Assembly (NCBI GenBank): GCA_900768535.1 | Contig: CAAGDE010000076.1 | Span: forward strand, 38,911 to 102,910 | Origin: Clostridia bacterium | Lineage (GTDB): Bacteria > Bacillota > Clostridia > Oscillospirales > CAG-272 | Reading direction: 5' to 3' | DNA: 64,000 nt | Shown here: in pieces, positions 26,740 to 35,376 of the stretch | How the letters are laid out: each line of letters starts with the position of its first letter | How positions within the stretch are numbered: position 1 is the stretch's first letter | The notes under the pieces: model-generated | The model's input: only the letters and a program-made list of their open reading frames with translations | The model's database searches: none | Told to the model about the DNA's origin: nothing | Translations under genes and position numbers: made by a program

Positions 26740-28233
26740 ATGAAGCCTTATCTGTTAGCACTGGATCAGGGGACAACCAGTTCCCGCTGTATTCTCTTCG
26801 ACCGGCAGGGGAACGTTTTGTCGCAGGTCAACCGGGAATTCCGGCAAAGCTACCCGCAGGACGGCTGGGTCGAGCAGGACGCCACCGAAATTCTGGCATC
26901 GCAAATGGGCGTTGCGGTGGAGGCTCTCCTGCGCGCAGGCGTCAGTGCCGCAGAGGTTGCCGCAATCGGCATCACCAACCAGCGGGAGACCGTTGTGGTG
27001 TGGGACAGGACGACCGGGAAACCGATCTGTCCGGCAATTGTGTGGCAGTGCCGCAGAACGGCGGCAGTGTGCGAGGAATTGAAGCGGCAGAGACTGGAGC
27101 CGATGCTCCGCCAAAAGACGGGACTGATCGCCGACCCGTACTTTTCGGCAACCAAGCTGCAATGGATCCTGGATCATGTTCCGGACGCCCGCCGGCGCGC
27201 GGAGCGGGGAGAACTGTGCTTCGGGACGGTGGACAGCTGGCTGATCTGGAACCTCAGCGGCGGAACGGTCCACGCAACCGACCCCTCCAACGCCGCGCGA
27301 ACCATGCTCTTCAACATCCATACCATGGCGTGGGATCCGGAGCTGCTCCGGCTGTTCCGCGTTCCGGAATCCATGCTGCCGGAGGTCCGACCGTCCTCCG
27401 GGATCTTCGGCTATACCTCCGAGCATCTGTTCGGGGAGCGCATTCCGATTGCCGGTGTCGCGGGAGATCAGCAGGCGGCGCTGTTCGGTCAGTGCTGTTT
27501 CGGCAAAGGGGATGTCAAGAACACCTACGGAACCGGCGGATTTCTGCTGATGAACACGGGAGAGAAGCCGGTCGATTCCGCGCACGGTCTGCTGACCACG
27601 GTCGGCTGGCAGCTCGGAGGAAGGACCACCTACGTGCTGGAGGGATCGGTCTTTGTCTGCGGGGCGGTGATCCAGTGGCTCCGGGACGGACTGCGGCTGT
27701 TTGCGCACGCAAGTGACACCGAGCGGATGGCACTTTCGGTCCCGGACAGCGCCGGCATTTACCTGGTTCCGGCGTTTGTCGGGCTGGGCGCACCGTACTG
27801 GGACCCGTTCGCGCGCGGCTCCGTCCAGGGGTTGACCCGTGCGGCAACGGCAGAGCACCTCGTGCGGGCGGCACTGGAATCCATGGCGTATCAGACGGCG
27901 GATGTTCTGTCGGCAATGGAGCAGGACGCCGCGGCACCGATCCGGACCATCCGGGTGGACGGCGGAGCGGCGGCGAACAACTTTCTGCTCCAGTTTCAGA
28001 GCGACATCCTCGGTGTCTCGCTCTCCCGCCCGCGCTGTGTGGAAACCACCGCCAAAGGCGCCGCAAGCCTCGCCGCACTGGCAGTCGGGTACTATGCGGA
28101 TACCCGGGAACTGGAAACAGCCTGGCAGACCGACCGTACCTTTACGCCAGCCATGTCGGACGCCGAACGCCGGGATAAGCTCGCCGGCTGGCACCGCGCC
28201 GTCAACCGCTCCTGCGCCTGGATCCGGCAGTAA
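26740..28233 (+). CDS. glpK: Glycerol kinase
   Basis: 497 residues, full length. Phosphorylates glycerol to glycerol 3-phosphate. FGGY-kinase motifs: [19 protein letters not shown] at the start, [14 protein letters not shown], the substrate segment [20 protein letters not shown] and [13 protein letters not shown]. The Met at 26740 follows GGGAGGTCGG; a further in-frame start lies before the promoter -10. Neither a glycerol facilitator nor GlpD is adjacent. Specificity for glycerol rests on overall similarity and the DQGTTSSR motif. Confidence 0.93.
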   Translation: MKPYLLALDQGTTSSRCILFDRQGNVLSQVNREFRQSYPQDGWVEQDATEILASQMGVAVEALLRAGVSAAEVAAIGITNQRETVVVWDRTTGKPICPAIVWQCRRTAAVCEELKRQRLEPMLRQKTGLIADPYFSATKLQWILDHVPDARRRAERGELCFGTVDSWLIWNLSGGTVHATDPSNAARTMLFNIHTMAWDPELLRLFRVPESMLPEVRPSSGIFGYTSEHLFGERIPIAGVAGDQQAALFGQCCFGKGDVKNTYGTGGFLLMNTGEKPVDSAHGLLTTVGWQLGGRTTYVLEGSVFVCGAVIQWLRDGLRLFAHASDTERMALSVPDSAGIYLVPAFVGLGAPYWDPFARGSVQGLTRAATAEHLVRAALESMAYQTADVLSAMEQDAAAPIRTIRVDGGAAANNFLLQFQSDILGVSLSRPRCVETTAKGAASLAALAVGYYADTRELETAWQTDRTFTPAMSDAERRDKLAGWHRAVNRSCAWIRQ

Positions 28234-28282
28234 TCCGACGGCGCAATCCTGAAATGAGCCGGAAACGGGAAAGGATAATGAT

Positions 28283-29926
28283 ATGAAACAGTATGTAATC
28301 GGTCTGGACTACGGCACGCTCTCCGGCAGATGCGTTCTGGTGGATGCGGAGAGCGGGGAAGAGGTTGCCGAGTCGGTTTCGGAATATGCGCACGGCGTGA
28401 TGGATGAAACACTCCCGGACGGGCAGAGGCTCCCGCCGCAGTGGGCGCTCCAGCACCCGCAGGATTACCTTGATGTGCTGTCCGTCACCGTTCCGGACGT
28501 GCTGAAAAAAGCGAACGTTGCGCCGGAATGCGTTCGCGGCATGGGAATCGACTTCACCGCCTGCACCATTCTGCCCCTGAATGCGGACGGAACGCCGCTG
28601 TGCCTTCTGCCGGAATGGGAGCATGAAAAGCACGCCTATGTCAAGCTGTGGAAGCACCATGCGGCACAGGGACAGGCAGACCGCATCAACGATCTGGCAC
28701 ACCGCCGGGGCGAGGACTGGATCGACAGCTACGGCGGAAAGCTCTCCTCGGAATTCGCCCTGCCGAAGATCCTGCAGCTTCTGGAGGAAGCCCCGGAGGT
28801 CTACCGTGCGGCGGAGCGGTTTACCGAAGCCGGCGACTGGCTCTCCCTTGTCCTGACCGGCGAGGAAACGCACAGCGCGGTCTTTGCAGGCTACAAGGCG
28901 GCGTGGAACGCGGAGAGCGGCTACCCGTCAAACGAATTCTTCCGAGCGCTGGACAGCCGCCTGGACGGCATTGTCGGGAGCAAGCTCTCCCTGAAGGTCT
29001 TTGGTGCGGACCGGATCGCCGGACATCTGAATGCACAGGGCGCACGCCTGACCGGGCTTCCCGAGGGAACGCCGCTGGCACTCCCGATGATTGACGGGCA
29101 CGCCGCCATGCCCGCACTGCGCGTGACCGGGGAGGGAGAAATGATGCTGATTGTCGGCACCTCCTCCTGTCAGATGGTCAATCTGCCCGAAAAACGGTCG
29201 GTGCGCGGCATCTGCGGGTATGTGAGGGACGGCGTCATTCCCGGCTATTATACATACGAAGCGGGGCAGGCGGGCGTCGGGGATATCTTTGACTGGTTCG
29301 TCAAAACCTGCGTTCCGGCGGCATACGCCGAGGAAGCGAAGGGGCGGGGGATCAGCCTCCATCAGCTCCTGCGCGAGAAGGCGGCACCCCGGAAGCCCGG
29401 CGAGAGCGGACTGCTGGCGCTGGACTGGTGGAACGGCAACCGGAACGTGCTGGGCAATTCGAGGCTGTCCGGCATGATCCTCGGCATGACGCTGACCACC
29501 AAGCCGGAGGACATCTACCGCGCGCTGATCGAAGCAACGGCATACGGACTGCGCGTGATTGCGGAGCGGTACGAGTCGGACGGCGTTGCGGTCGGCAGCA
29601 TTGTTGCGGGCGGCGGAATTGCGCAGAAGGACGCCATGATGATGCAGATCTACGCCGATGTGCTGGGACGCCCCATCCGCATTGCCGGAACCACCCAGGC
29701 GGGCGCGCTCGGCAGTGCCATGTACGCATCGGTTGCCGGCGGAATCTACCCGGACATTCAGACCGCCGCCGCGCACCTGTCCAAGCCGGACATCGGTATT
29801 TACACACCGGATGCGGAGAACCACCGGATCTATTCCGGACTGTATGCGGAGTACAAAAAGCTCTATGATTATTTCGGATGCGAAAACACGGTCATGGAGC
29901 AGTTGTCCGACATGAGACAGGGGTGA
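28283..29926 (+). CDS. araB: Ribulokinase-type FGGY kinase
   Basis: 547 residues. Probable ATP-dependent kinase of L-ribulose in the arabinose route. Features of AraB: GLDYGTLSGRCVLVDAESGE, GIDFTACTILP, EWEHEKHAYVKLWKHHAAQ, GTSSCQMVN, LLALDWWNGNRNVL and VAGGGIAQKDAMMMQIYADV. ATG at 28283 lies near GAAAGGATAATGAT. Spaced 49 nt from glpK with no terminator between, so possibly co-transcribed. AraA and AraD are not in the window, so its pathway cannot be confirmed here. Confidence 0.88.
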   Translation: MKQYVIGLDYGTLSGRCVLVDAESGEEVAESVSEYAHGVMDETLPDGQRLPPQWALQHPQDYLDVLSVTVPDVLKKANVAPECVRGMGIDFTACTILPLNADGTPLCLLPEWEHEKHAYVKLWKHHAAQGQADRINDLAHRRGEDWIDSYGGKLSSEFALPKILQLLEEAPEVYRAAERFTEAGDWLSLVLTGEETHSAVFAGYKAAWNAESGYPSNEFFRALDSRLDGIVGSKLSLKVFGADRIAGHLNAQGARLTGLPEGTPLALPMIDGHAAMPALRVTGEGEMMLIVGTSSCQMVNLPEKRSVRGICGYVRDGVIPGYYTYEAGQAGVGDIFDWFVKTCVPAAYAEEAKGRGISLHQLLREKAAPRKPGESGLLALDWWNGNRNVLGNSRLSGMILGMTLTTKPEDIYRALIEATAYGLRVIAERYESDGVAVGSIVAGGGIAQKDAMMMQIYADVLGRPIRIAGTTQAGALGSAMYASVAGGIYPDIQTAAAHLSKPDIGIYTPDAENHRIYSGLYAEYKKLYDYFGCENTVMEQLSDMRQG

Positions 29927-29963
29927 TTGCATTGGAAGTTTTTTTGGGGGGATTATGCAAAAT

Positions 29964-30016
29964 TTATCCCCCCTCATCAGTCGCTAACGCGACAGCTTCC
30001 CCCCAGGGGGAAGCCT
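29964..30016 (-). repeat. Palindromic repeat element, copy A (inverted)
   Basis: A 53-bp unit whose minus strand begins AGGCTTCCCC and ends GGGGGGATAA. It contains two hairpins: GCTTCCCC/GGGGAAGC and GTCGC(GTTA)GCGAC. It faces copies B and C. On the plus strand the GC-rich hairpin is followed by CCTTTT, so it may also end araB transcripts. Confidence 0.8.
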
Positions 30017-30104
30017 TTTACGCGGTCTCCTTGATTAGAAAATATCAACTTTTTTTGAAAATACGATAGATACAGAATCTTTCAGGCAAATCGCACTCTC
30101 AAAT

Positions 30105-30217
30105 AGGCTTCCCCTCGGGGGGAAGCTGTCGCGTTAGCGACTGATGAGGGGGGATAAATCTGTACTTTCATCATTTGATATATCAACTCTCGTCAAAACC
30201 GAACCGCTCTTACAGAT
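30105..30217 (+). repeat. Palindromic repeat element, copy B (113-bp tandem unit)
   Basis: The 53-bp core (30105-30157) is the complement of copy A with near identity, followed by a 60-bp AT-rich tail that includes TTTCATCATTTGATATATCA. The whole 113-bp unit is repeated directly by copy C. Confidence 0.88.
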
Positions 30218-30330
30218 AGGCTTCCCCTCGGGGGGAAGCTGTCGCGGCAGCGACTGATGAGGGGGGATAAATCTGCACTTTCATCATTTGATATATCAAC
30301 TCTTGTCAAAACCGAACAGCTCTTGCTGAT
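30218..30330 (+). repeat. Palindromic repeat element, copy C (113-bp tandem unit)
   Basis: Same length as copy B and starting at its last base plus one. Differences are few; the second hairpin loop changes from GTTA to GGCA while both GTCGC/GCGAC arms are kept. Confidence 0.88.
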
Positions 30331-30360
30331 AGACTGATGAGGGGGATCAGTCTGTACTCT
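30331..30360 (+). repeat. Truncated fourth repeat unit
   Basis: After AG the sequence jumps to ACTGATGAGGGGG and a CAGTCTGTACT tail resembling the B/C units, lacking the first hairpin. It looks like an internally deleted copy. Confidence 0.55.
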
Positions 30361-30417
30361 GAAAATTTGTTGTACCGTCAGCCGGGGTGAATTTTTTCGA
30401 AAAATTGCAAAAAGGGG

Positions 30418-30446
30418 TTGATTTTTCCGGCGGGATGTGATATACT
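30418..30446 (+). promoter_or_regulatory. SigA promoter for tRNA-Leu
   Basis: TTGATT at 30418-30423, 17-nt spacer, TATACT at 30441-30446, 13 nt before the mature tRNA. Confidence 0.75.
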
Positions 30447-30459
30447 ATACCTGTTGCCC

Positions 30460-30546
30460 GCCGGTATGATGGAATTGGCAGACGTGCTGGACTCAAAATC
30501 CAGTGGTAGCGATACCGTGTCGGTTCGACCCCGACTACCGGCACCA
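30460..30546 (+). tRNA. tRNA-Leu, anticodon CAA
   Basis: 87 nt including encoded CCA. Acceptor stem GCCGGTA/TACCGGC, D-loop with GG, anticodon stem CTGGA/TCCAG holding CTCAAAA (anticodon CAA, reads UUG), a long variable arm typical of class II tRNAs, and a GTTCGAC T-loop. All stems pair. Confidence 0.95.
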
Positions 30547-30553
30547 AAGCAAG

Positions 30554-30595
30554 ACCTGTCACCTGATCCGTCGGGCTGGCAGGTTTTGTTTTTTT
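30554..30595 (+). terminator. Intrinsic terminator after tRNA-Leu
   Basis: Stem ACCTGTCA / TGGCAGGT (30554-30561 with 30577-30584, one G-U), inner CC/GG pairs, then TTTTGTTTTTTT. The ribosome binding site of the next gene begins immediately after. Confidence 0.82.
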
Positions 30596-30607
30596 CGGAG
30601 GGATGCT

Positions 30608-31888
30608 ATGGACGACAGAATGTATCTTTGCATTGACCTCAAAAGCTTTTTCGCCTCGGTGGAGTGCGCCGAGCGCGGTCTGGATACCATGACCGCCCGC
30701 CTGGTGGTGGCGGATCCTGCACGCGGAAGCGGAGCCATCTGTCTGGCGGTCTCCCCGGCGCTCAAGGCGCTGGGCGTGCGCAACCGCTGCCGCATTTTTG
30801 AAATTCCGGCGGAAATCGACTATATCACGGCACTCCCGCGGATGAAGCTCTATATGGAGTACGCCGCACGCATTTATTCGGTCTATCTGCGCTATATCAG
30901 CCCGGAGGATATTCACGTTTATTCCGTTGACGAATGCTTCCTGGATATCACATCCTACCGGAAGCTCTACGGACTGGACGAGCGCGAGCTGGCAAAGCTG
31001 CTGACCGATGCGGTCTTCCGCGAGACCGGCGGCATCTGTGCCACGACCGGAATCGGGACCAACCTTTTCCTCGCGAAGGTGGCGCTGGACATCACCGCAA
31101 AGCACGCACCCGACCGCATCGGCTTCCTGGATGAGGCGGAATTCCGGCGGACGGTCAGCTACCATCGACCGCTGACGGATATCTGGAACATCGGTCACGG
31201 GATCGCGCGGCGGCTGGAGCGGATGGGCATCTACGATCTGCACGGTGTGGCGGAATGCGATGAAGCCGTGCTGTACCGGGAGTTCGGCGTCAATGCGGAA
31301 TATCTGATCGACCATGCGCACGGCAGGGAGCCCTGCACCATTGCCGACATCCACGCGTATGAAGCCAAAAGCGCATCGATTTCAAACGGACAGATCCTGT
31401 TTGAAGACTACCGGTTTGAGGACGCGCTGACCGTGCTCAAGGAAATGATCGATCCGCTTGTTCTGGAAATGGTGGAGCGGCATCAGGTCACGGATTCCGT
31501 CTCGCTCCAGGTCGGATACTCCCGCGATGTTCACGGATCGGCGGGCGGAACCTGCAGACTGGACGGTTTTACGGATTCCGCAAAGAAGATCCGCCGGGCA
31601 TTTGTGGCATATTTCCGGCAGATCGTCAATCCGAATTATCCCATCCGGCGGCTGGGGGTGGGACTGAATAATCTGCAGGATGCCGAATACGCGCGGCTGG
31701 ACCTGTTCACCGACCTGACGGCGGAAAAGCGGGAGCATGATCTCCAGCGGACGGTGATTGATCTGCGCCGCCGGTTCGGAAAAAATGCGGTTCTGCACGG
31801 ACTGAGCCTGGGGGAAAAAGCCACCGCGCGCCGGCGGAACCGCCTGATCGGAGGACACAACAGTGGAGAAGAACAGCCAAAACACTGA
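30608..31888 (+). CDS. uvrX: Y-family DNA polymerase, UvrX/UmuC-like
   Basis: 426 residues. Lesion-bypass polymerase family. Catalytic acidic motifs: CIDLKSFFASVECAERG at the start and YSVDECFLDIT near 103-113; the GIGTNLFLAKVALDITAKHAP segment and IWNIGHGIARRLERMGI (helix-hairpin-helix) follow, with a little-finger domain at the C-terminus. This sequence style matches the Gram-positive UvrX/YqjW group often carried on phages and ICEs. ATG at 30608 follows GGAGG. Overlaps the YolD gene by 26 nt. No LexA box was identified upstream. Confidence 0.88.
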   Translation: MDDRMYLCIDLKSFFASVECAERGLDTMTARLVVADPARGSGAICLAVSPALKALGVRNRCRIFEIPAEIDYITALPRMKLYMEYAARIYSVYLRYISPEDIHVYSVDECFLDITSYRKLYGLDERELAKLLTDAVFRETGGICATTGIGTNLFLAKVALDITAKHAPDRIGFLDEAEFRRTVSYHRPLTDIWNIGHGIARRLERMGIYDLHGVAECDEAVLYREFGVNAEYLIDHAHGREPCTIADIHAYEAKSASISNGQILFEDYRFEDALTVLKEMIDPLVLEMVERHQVTDSVSLQVGYSRDVHGSAGGTCRLDGFTDSAKKIRRAFVAYFRQIVNPNYPIRRLGVGLNNLQDAEYARLDLFTDLTAEKREHDLQRTVIDLRRRFGKNAVLHGLSLGEKATARRRNRLIGGHNSGEEQPKH

Positions 31889-32189
31889 CCGGGCGCGGCA
31901 GTTCATGCCCTTTGCGGCACTGCGCGGCTTTACGGAGCTGCTCCGGGAGCAGGAAGCGGTCCCGGAGCCGAAAAAGCGGCTGTCGGACGCGGCGGCGGGG
32001 CGGATTGACCGGATACTGATTTCTGTCCGGCGCGGCATGATGGTCACCGTGACCTACCATGACGGAACCGCCTACCGGACCATGACCGGAATGGTCTCGC
32101 AGGCGGATGCGGAGGGGCGGAAGCTGCGGGTCATCAAAACGGACATCCCGTTCGACGCCGTTTTTGAAATAAAAATTGTTGATAACTGA
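31863..32189 (+). CDS. YolD-like protein
   Basis: 108 residues, GTG start inside the end of the polymerase gene. ARQFMPFAALRGFTELLREQE at the N-terminus, then VTVTYHDGTAYRTMTGMVS and a final ADAEGRKLRVIKTDIPFDAV match the YolD-like family. YolD proteins are encoded next to UvrX-type polymerases in many Firmicutes and are thought to act with them, perhaps like UmuD. The tight overlap supports a functional pair. Confidence 0.85.
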   Translation: MEKNSQNTDRARQFMPFAALRGFTELLREQEAVPEPKKRLSDAAAGRIDRILISVRRGMMVTVTYHDGTAYRTMTGMVSQADAEGRKLRVIKTDIPFDAVFEIKIVDN

Positions 32190-32200
32190 AAGGACAGCCT

Positions 32201-33133
32201 ATGAAACCGATTTATACCGTAACCCTGAACCCGGCATTTGATCTGCACTATCAGATGAAGCACTTTGAAGCGCAGAAGGAAAACTACGTGGACAGCATCC
32301 TCTGCGACGCGGGCGGAAAGGGCATCAACATCTCCCGCGCGCTGAAGGTCAACGGAACCGACAGCACGGCGTTCGTCATCCTCGGCGAGGAAAACGGCGC
32401 GTCCTTTGAGGGGCAGCTGACGCGGGACGGACTGAATTACCGTCCGATCCGGACGTCCGGCCGCATCCGTGAAAACATCACGCTCCATCCGGCGGACAGC
32501 CGGGAAACGAGAATCAGCCTGGATACCTTCCGCGTGGAGCCGGCGGTTCTGGAGGCGCTGGAGCGGGAGCTGCTTGCCGTCTGCCGTCCGGGCGATCTGC
32601 TTGCATTCGCGGGCAGAAATCCGAAGGGACTGGATAAGGAAGCGGTCATGGCATTCCTCGGTCGGCTGATTGACGGCGGCGTGCGAATGATTGTGGATTC
32701 CAACTCCTTTGCGCCGGAGGATCTTGTAAAAATCCACCCGTGGCTGATCAAGCCGAACGAGCAGGAGATCGTCTCCTTCCTCGGAACCCCCGTGGAGAGC
32801 GCAGAGGACGCGGCGCGTGCGGCAGGGGAGCTGGTGCGGCGCGGCGTGGCGGAAGAGGTGATGATCAGCCTGGGCGGGGACGGCGCGGTCTGGTCGGACG
32901 GAAAGGAGTCGCTGATTCTGTCCGTCCCGAAGCTGGCGCATCCGGTCTCCACCATCGGCGCGGGAGACAGCACGCTTGCCGGAATTCTGCACGCAACGGC
33001 ACGGGGAGCCGACCGCGAAACCGTTCTCCGCACCGCCGTTTCCTTCGGCACAGCCGCCTGCATGACCGAGGGCACCCTCCCGCCCAAGCCGGAGGATGTC
33101 TGCACGGTGTTTGCCCGGACGCGGGTGAAATAA
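32201..33133 (+). CDS. PfkB-family 1-phosphofructokinase-like hexose-phosphate kinase
   Basis: 310 residues. Begins IYTVTLNPAFDLHYQMKHFE and contains DAGGKGINISRALKVNG, VDSNSFAPEDL, IKPNEQEI and the catalytic GAGDST near 255, the layout of FruK/LacC-type kinases that phosphorylate fructose 1-phosphate or tagatose 6-phosphate. ATG lies after AAGGACAGCCT, 11 nt after the YolD gene, so it may be transcribed with it. No PTS fructose permease is adjacent, so the substrate is uncertain. Confidence 0.85.
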   Translation: MKPIYTVTLNPAFDLHYQMKHFEAQKENYVDSILCDAGGKGINISRALKVNGTDSTAFVILGEENGASFEGQLTRDGLNYRPIRTSGRIRENITLHPADSRETRISLDTFRVEPAVLEALERELLAVCRPGDLLAFAGRNPKGLDKEAVMAFLGRLIDGGVRMIVDSNSFAPEDLVKIHPWLIKPNEQEIVSFLGTPVESAEDAARAAGELVRRGVAEEVMISLGGDGAVWSDGKESLILSVPKLAHPVSTIGAGDSTLAGILHATARGADRETVLRTAVSFGTAACMTEGTLPPKPEDVCTVFARTRVK

Positions 33134-33185
33134 GCGAAGCACCGGAAAATTTCTTCCGTAAATCATTTTATTTACAAAAAAGGTG

Positions 33186-33214
33186 TTTACAAATGCCGCG
33201 AAATGTAGTAAAAT
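33186..33214 (+). promoter_or_regulatory. SigA promoter for the pyrH operon
   Basis: TTTACA at 33186-33191, 17-nt spacer, TAAAAT at 33209-33214, 37 nt before pyrH. Confidence 0.75.
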
Positions 33215-33251
33215 AAAAGGGAACGTGACATCAGACGAAGGAGTTTCACAT

Positions 33252-33971
33252 ATGGAAACACAACCGAAATACCGCCGGGTACTGCTGAAGCTGTCGGGCG
33301 AGGCACTTTCCGCCGGCGCGGACGGAATTCTGAATTTCGAATTTACCGATCGGGTTGCAAAACAGATCAGACGCTGTGTCGATGCGGGCGTGCAGGTCGC
33401 GGTCGTGGTCGGCGCAGGGAACATCTGGCGCGGCAGACAGGGGACCGATATGGATCGCGTCCGTGCCGACCACATGGGAATGCTTGCAACCGTCATCAAC
33501 TCCATTGCACTCCAGGATGCCTTCATCCGTGCGGGTATGGAAGCGGTGGTCATGACTGCGGTGGATATCCGTGCCTTTGCGGATGTTTACACGGCGCGGG
33601 ACGCGATCGGCGCACTGGAGGAAGGGAAGGTTGTGATCTTCGGTGCCGGACTGGGTGTCCCGTATTTCTCCACAGACACCTGTGCGGTGCTCCGGGCGGC
33701 GGAGATTCATGCCGACTGCGTGCTGATGGCGAAAAACATCGACGCCATTTACAGCGCCGATCCGAGGAAGGACCCCAACGCAACGCGCTACAGCGAGCTG
33801 ACCTACCGTCAGATCATCGACCGGAACCTCAAGGCGCTGGATCAGTCCGCCATGCTCTTCTGCATGGAGAACGACATCAGCGGCTACGCGTTCGGACTGG
33901 CGGATCCCGAAAACATCTACCGTGTCGTCATGGGTGAGCCGATCGGCACCCTGATTCATAACAAAGACTGA
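33252..33971 (+). CDS. pyrH: Uridylate kinase
   Basis: 239 residues. Phosphorylates UMP to UDP. YRRVLLKLSGEALSAG at the N-terminus, VVVGAGNIWRGRQG (glycine-rich loop), MGMLATVINSIALQDA, and AKNIDAIYSADPRKDPNA are all family signatures. ATG at 33252 is preceded by GAAGGAG; an in-frame start upstream is less well placed. First gene of the long operon running through polC; rpsB-tsf, which usually precede it, lie 11 kb upstream. Confidence 0.97.
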   Translation: METQPKYRRVLLKLSGEALSAGADGILNFEFTDRVAKQIRRCVDAGVQVAVVVGAGNIWRGRQGTDMDRVRADHMGMLATVINSIALQDAFIRAGMEAVVMTAVDIRAFADVYTARDAIGALEEGKVVIFGAGLGVPYFSTDTCAVLRAAEIHADCVLMAKNIDAIYSADPRKDPNATRYSELTYRQIIDRNLKALDQSAMLFCMENDISGYAFGLADPENIYRVVMGEPIGTLIHNKD

Positions 33972-33997
33972 TTACACAGAAAGGATTGGATGAGAAG

Positions 33998-34552
33998 ATG
34001 AAGTACAACACCAAGCAAACCGAAGAAAAAATGCAGAAGAGCATTGCCGCGTACGAAAGCAATCTCTCCACCATCCGGGCAAGCCAGGCAAACGCCGCAA
34101 TCATTTCCAAGGTGACGTTTGAATACTACGGCGCGCCTACACGGATTGTGGATATGGCATCGGTGGCGGTGACCGACCCCAAGACGCTGACCATCTCCCC
34201 GTATGACCGTTCTACCCTGAAGGCAATGGTCAAAGCGATCCTTGCTTCCGATATCGGTATTACGCCGAGCGATGACGGCAGTGTCATCCGTCTGATCTTC
34301 CCGCAGCTGACCGAGGAGCACCGGAAGAACCTGACCAAGCAGATTCAGAAGATGGGCGAGGATGCCCGCGTTGCCATCCGGAATATCCGCCGCGAAGCCA
34401 ACGACGAGATCAAGAAGCTCAAAAAGGACGGCGAGATGACCGAGGATGAGCAGAAGGCAAGCGAAAAGTCCGTGCAGGATCTGACCGACAGGTACATCAA
34501 GTCTGTCGATGACATTACGGCTAAGAAGGACATGGAGATCATGCAGGTCTGA
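33998..34552 (+). CDS. frr: Ribosome recycling factor
   Basis: 184 residues, close to the usual 185. Splits post-termination ribosomes with EF-G. Hallmarks: NLSTIRASQANAAIISKVTFEYYG, LTISPYDRSTLKAMVKAI, FPQLTEEHRKNLTKQ and VAIRNIRREANDEIKKLKKDG. The ATG at 33998 fits the family start; a TTG four codons earlier is too close to the AAAGGA site. 26 nt after pyrH. Confidence 0.97.
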   Translation: MKYNTKQTEEKMQKSIAAYESNLSTIRASQANAAIISKVTFEYYGAPTRIVDMASVAVTDPKTLTISPYDRSTLKAMVKAILASDIGITPSDDGSVIRLIFPQLTEEHRKNLTKQIQKMGEDARVAIRNIRREANDEIKKLKKDGEMTEDEQKASEKSVQDLTDRYIKSVDDITAKKDMEIMQV

Positions 34553-34572
34553 CGCGGTGGTTCCGCAAGTTC

Positions 34573-34610
34573 CCGGCGGGAGTCGCAAAACGGTTCCCGC
34601 CGGATTTTTT
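34573..34610 (+). terminator. Intrinsic terminator between frr and uppS
   Basis: Stem CCGGCGGGA / TCCCGCCGG (34573-34581 with 34595-34603), then A and six T, ending 1 nt before GGAGAGG of uppS. It would make pyrH-frr partly separate from the downstream lipid genes. Confidence 0.8.
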
Positions 34611-34620
34611 GGAGAGGATC

Positions 34621-35358
34621 ATGTTTTTCCGAAAGAAAAAAAGCACGGAGAATACACGCCCCGATCTGTCGGACGGGCGCCTTTTGCACATTGCGTTCAT
34701 CATGGACGGCAACGGACGCTGGGCAAAGCGGCGCGGAATGCCGCGGGAATACGGTCATAAGCGCGGCGCGGAAACCTTCCGCCGCATCGGTCGCTACTGT
34801 GAGTCCATCGGGCTGCGGTGCATGACCGTTTACGCCTTTTCCACCGAGAACTGGAAGCGCCCGGCGCATGAGGTTGAGGCGCTGATCCGTCTGCTGGACG
34901 ACTATATCGAAGAATTTTTCCGCGAGATGGATCAGGAGAAGATTCATCTGCGCTTCATCGGCAATCTGGAGGCGTTTCCCGCGACACTGCGGGAGAAGAT
35001 GGAGCGGATAGACCGGGAGACCGCGCACGAGCCGTTTCTGCTCAATATTGCGGTCAATTACGGCGGCAGGGAGGAGATTGCCCATGCCTGCGGAGAGCTG
35101 CTGCGGGAAGGGAAAACCTCCGTGACCGAGGAGGACATCTCGGCGCACCTCTACACCGCCGGCTGTCCAGATCCCGACCTCATCGTGCGGACGGGCGGGG
35201 ATCTGCGCTCCTCCAACTTTCTGCTCTGGCAGTCCGCCTATGCGGAGTACTATTTCACCGATACGCTCTGGCCGGATTACAGCGAACGGGACGTGGACGA
35301 AGCCGTCCGCTCCTTCCTCGGCCGAAAGCGGCGCTTCGGCGGTGTCAAAAACGTTTGA
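34621..35358 (+). CDS. uppS: Undecaprenyl diphosphate synthase (cis-prenyltransferase)
   Basis: 245 residues. Makes the C55 lipid carrier for peptidoglycan. HIAFIMDGNGRWAKRRGMPR with catalytic Asp29, YGHKRGAETFRRI, AFSTENWKRP and the terminal LIVRTGGDLRSSNFLLWQ segment are complete. ATG follows GGAGAGGATC. Starts a tight lipid-gene run with cdsA. Confidence 0.97.
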   Translation: MFFRKKKSTENTRPDLSDGRLLHIAFIMDGNGRWAKRRGMPREYGHKRGAETFRRIGRYCESIGLRCMTVYAFSTENWKRPAHEVEALIRLLDDYIEEFFREMDQEKIHLRFIGNLEAFPATLREKMERIDRETAHEPFLLNIAVNYGGREEIAHACGELLREGKTSVTEEDISAHLYTAGCPDPDLIVRTGGDLRSSNFLLWQSAYAEYYFTDTLWPDYSERDVDEAVRSFLGRKRRFGGVKNV

Positions 35359-35376
35359 TTTGGAAAGGGATTCGCT

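Noticed and set aside
29964..30360. CRISPR array
   Set aside because: Units are 113 bp, palindromic, tandem without unique spacers, and no cas genes are present.
30547..30607. LexA/SOS box upstream of the UvrX-like gene
   Set aside because: The short interval holds only the tRNA terminator and the ribosome binding site; no Gram-positive SOS box pattern was found.
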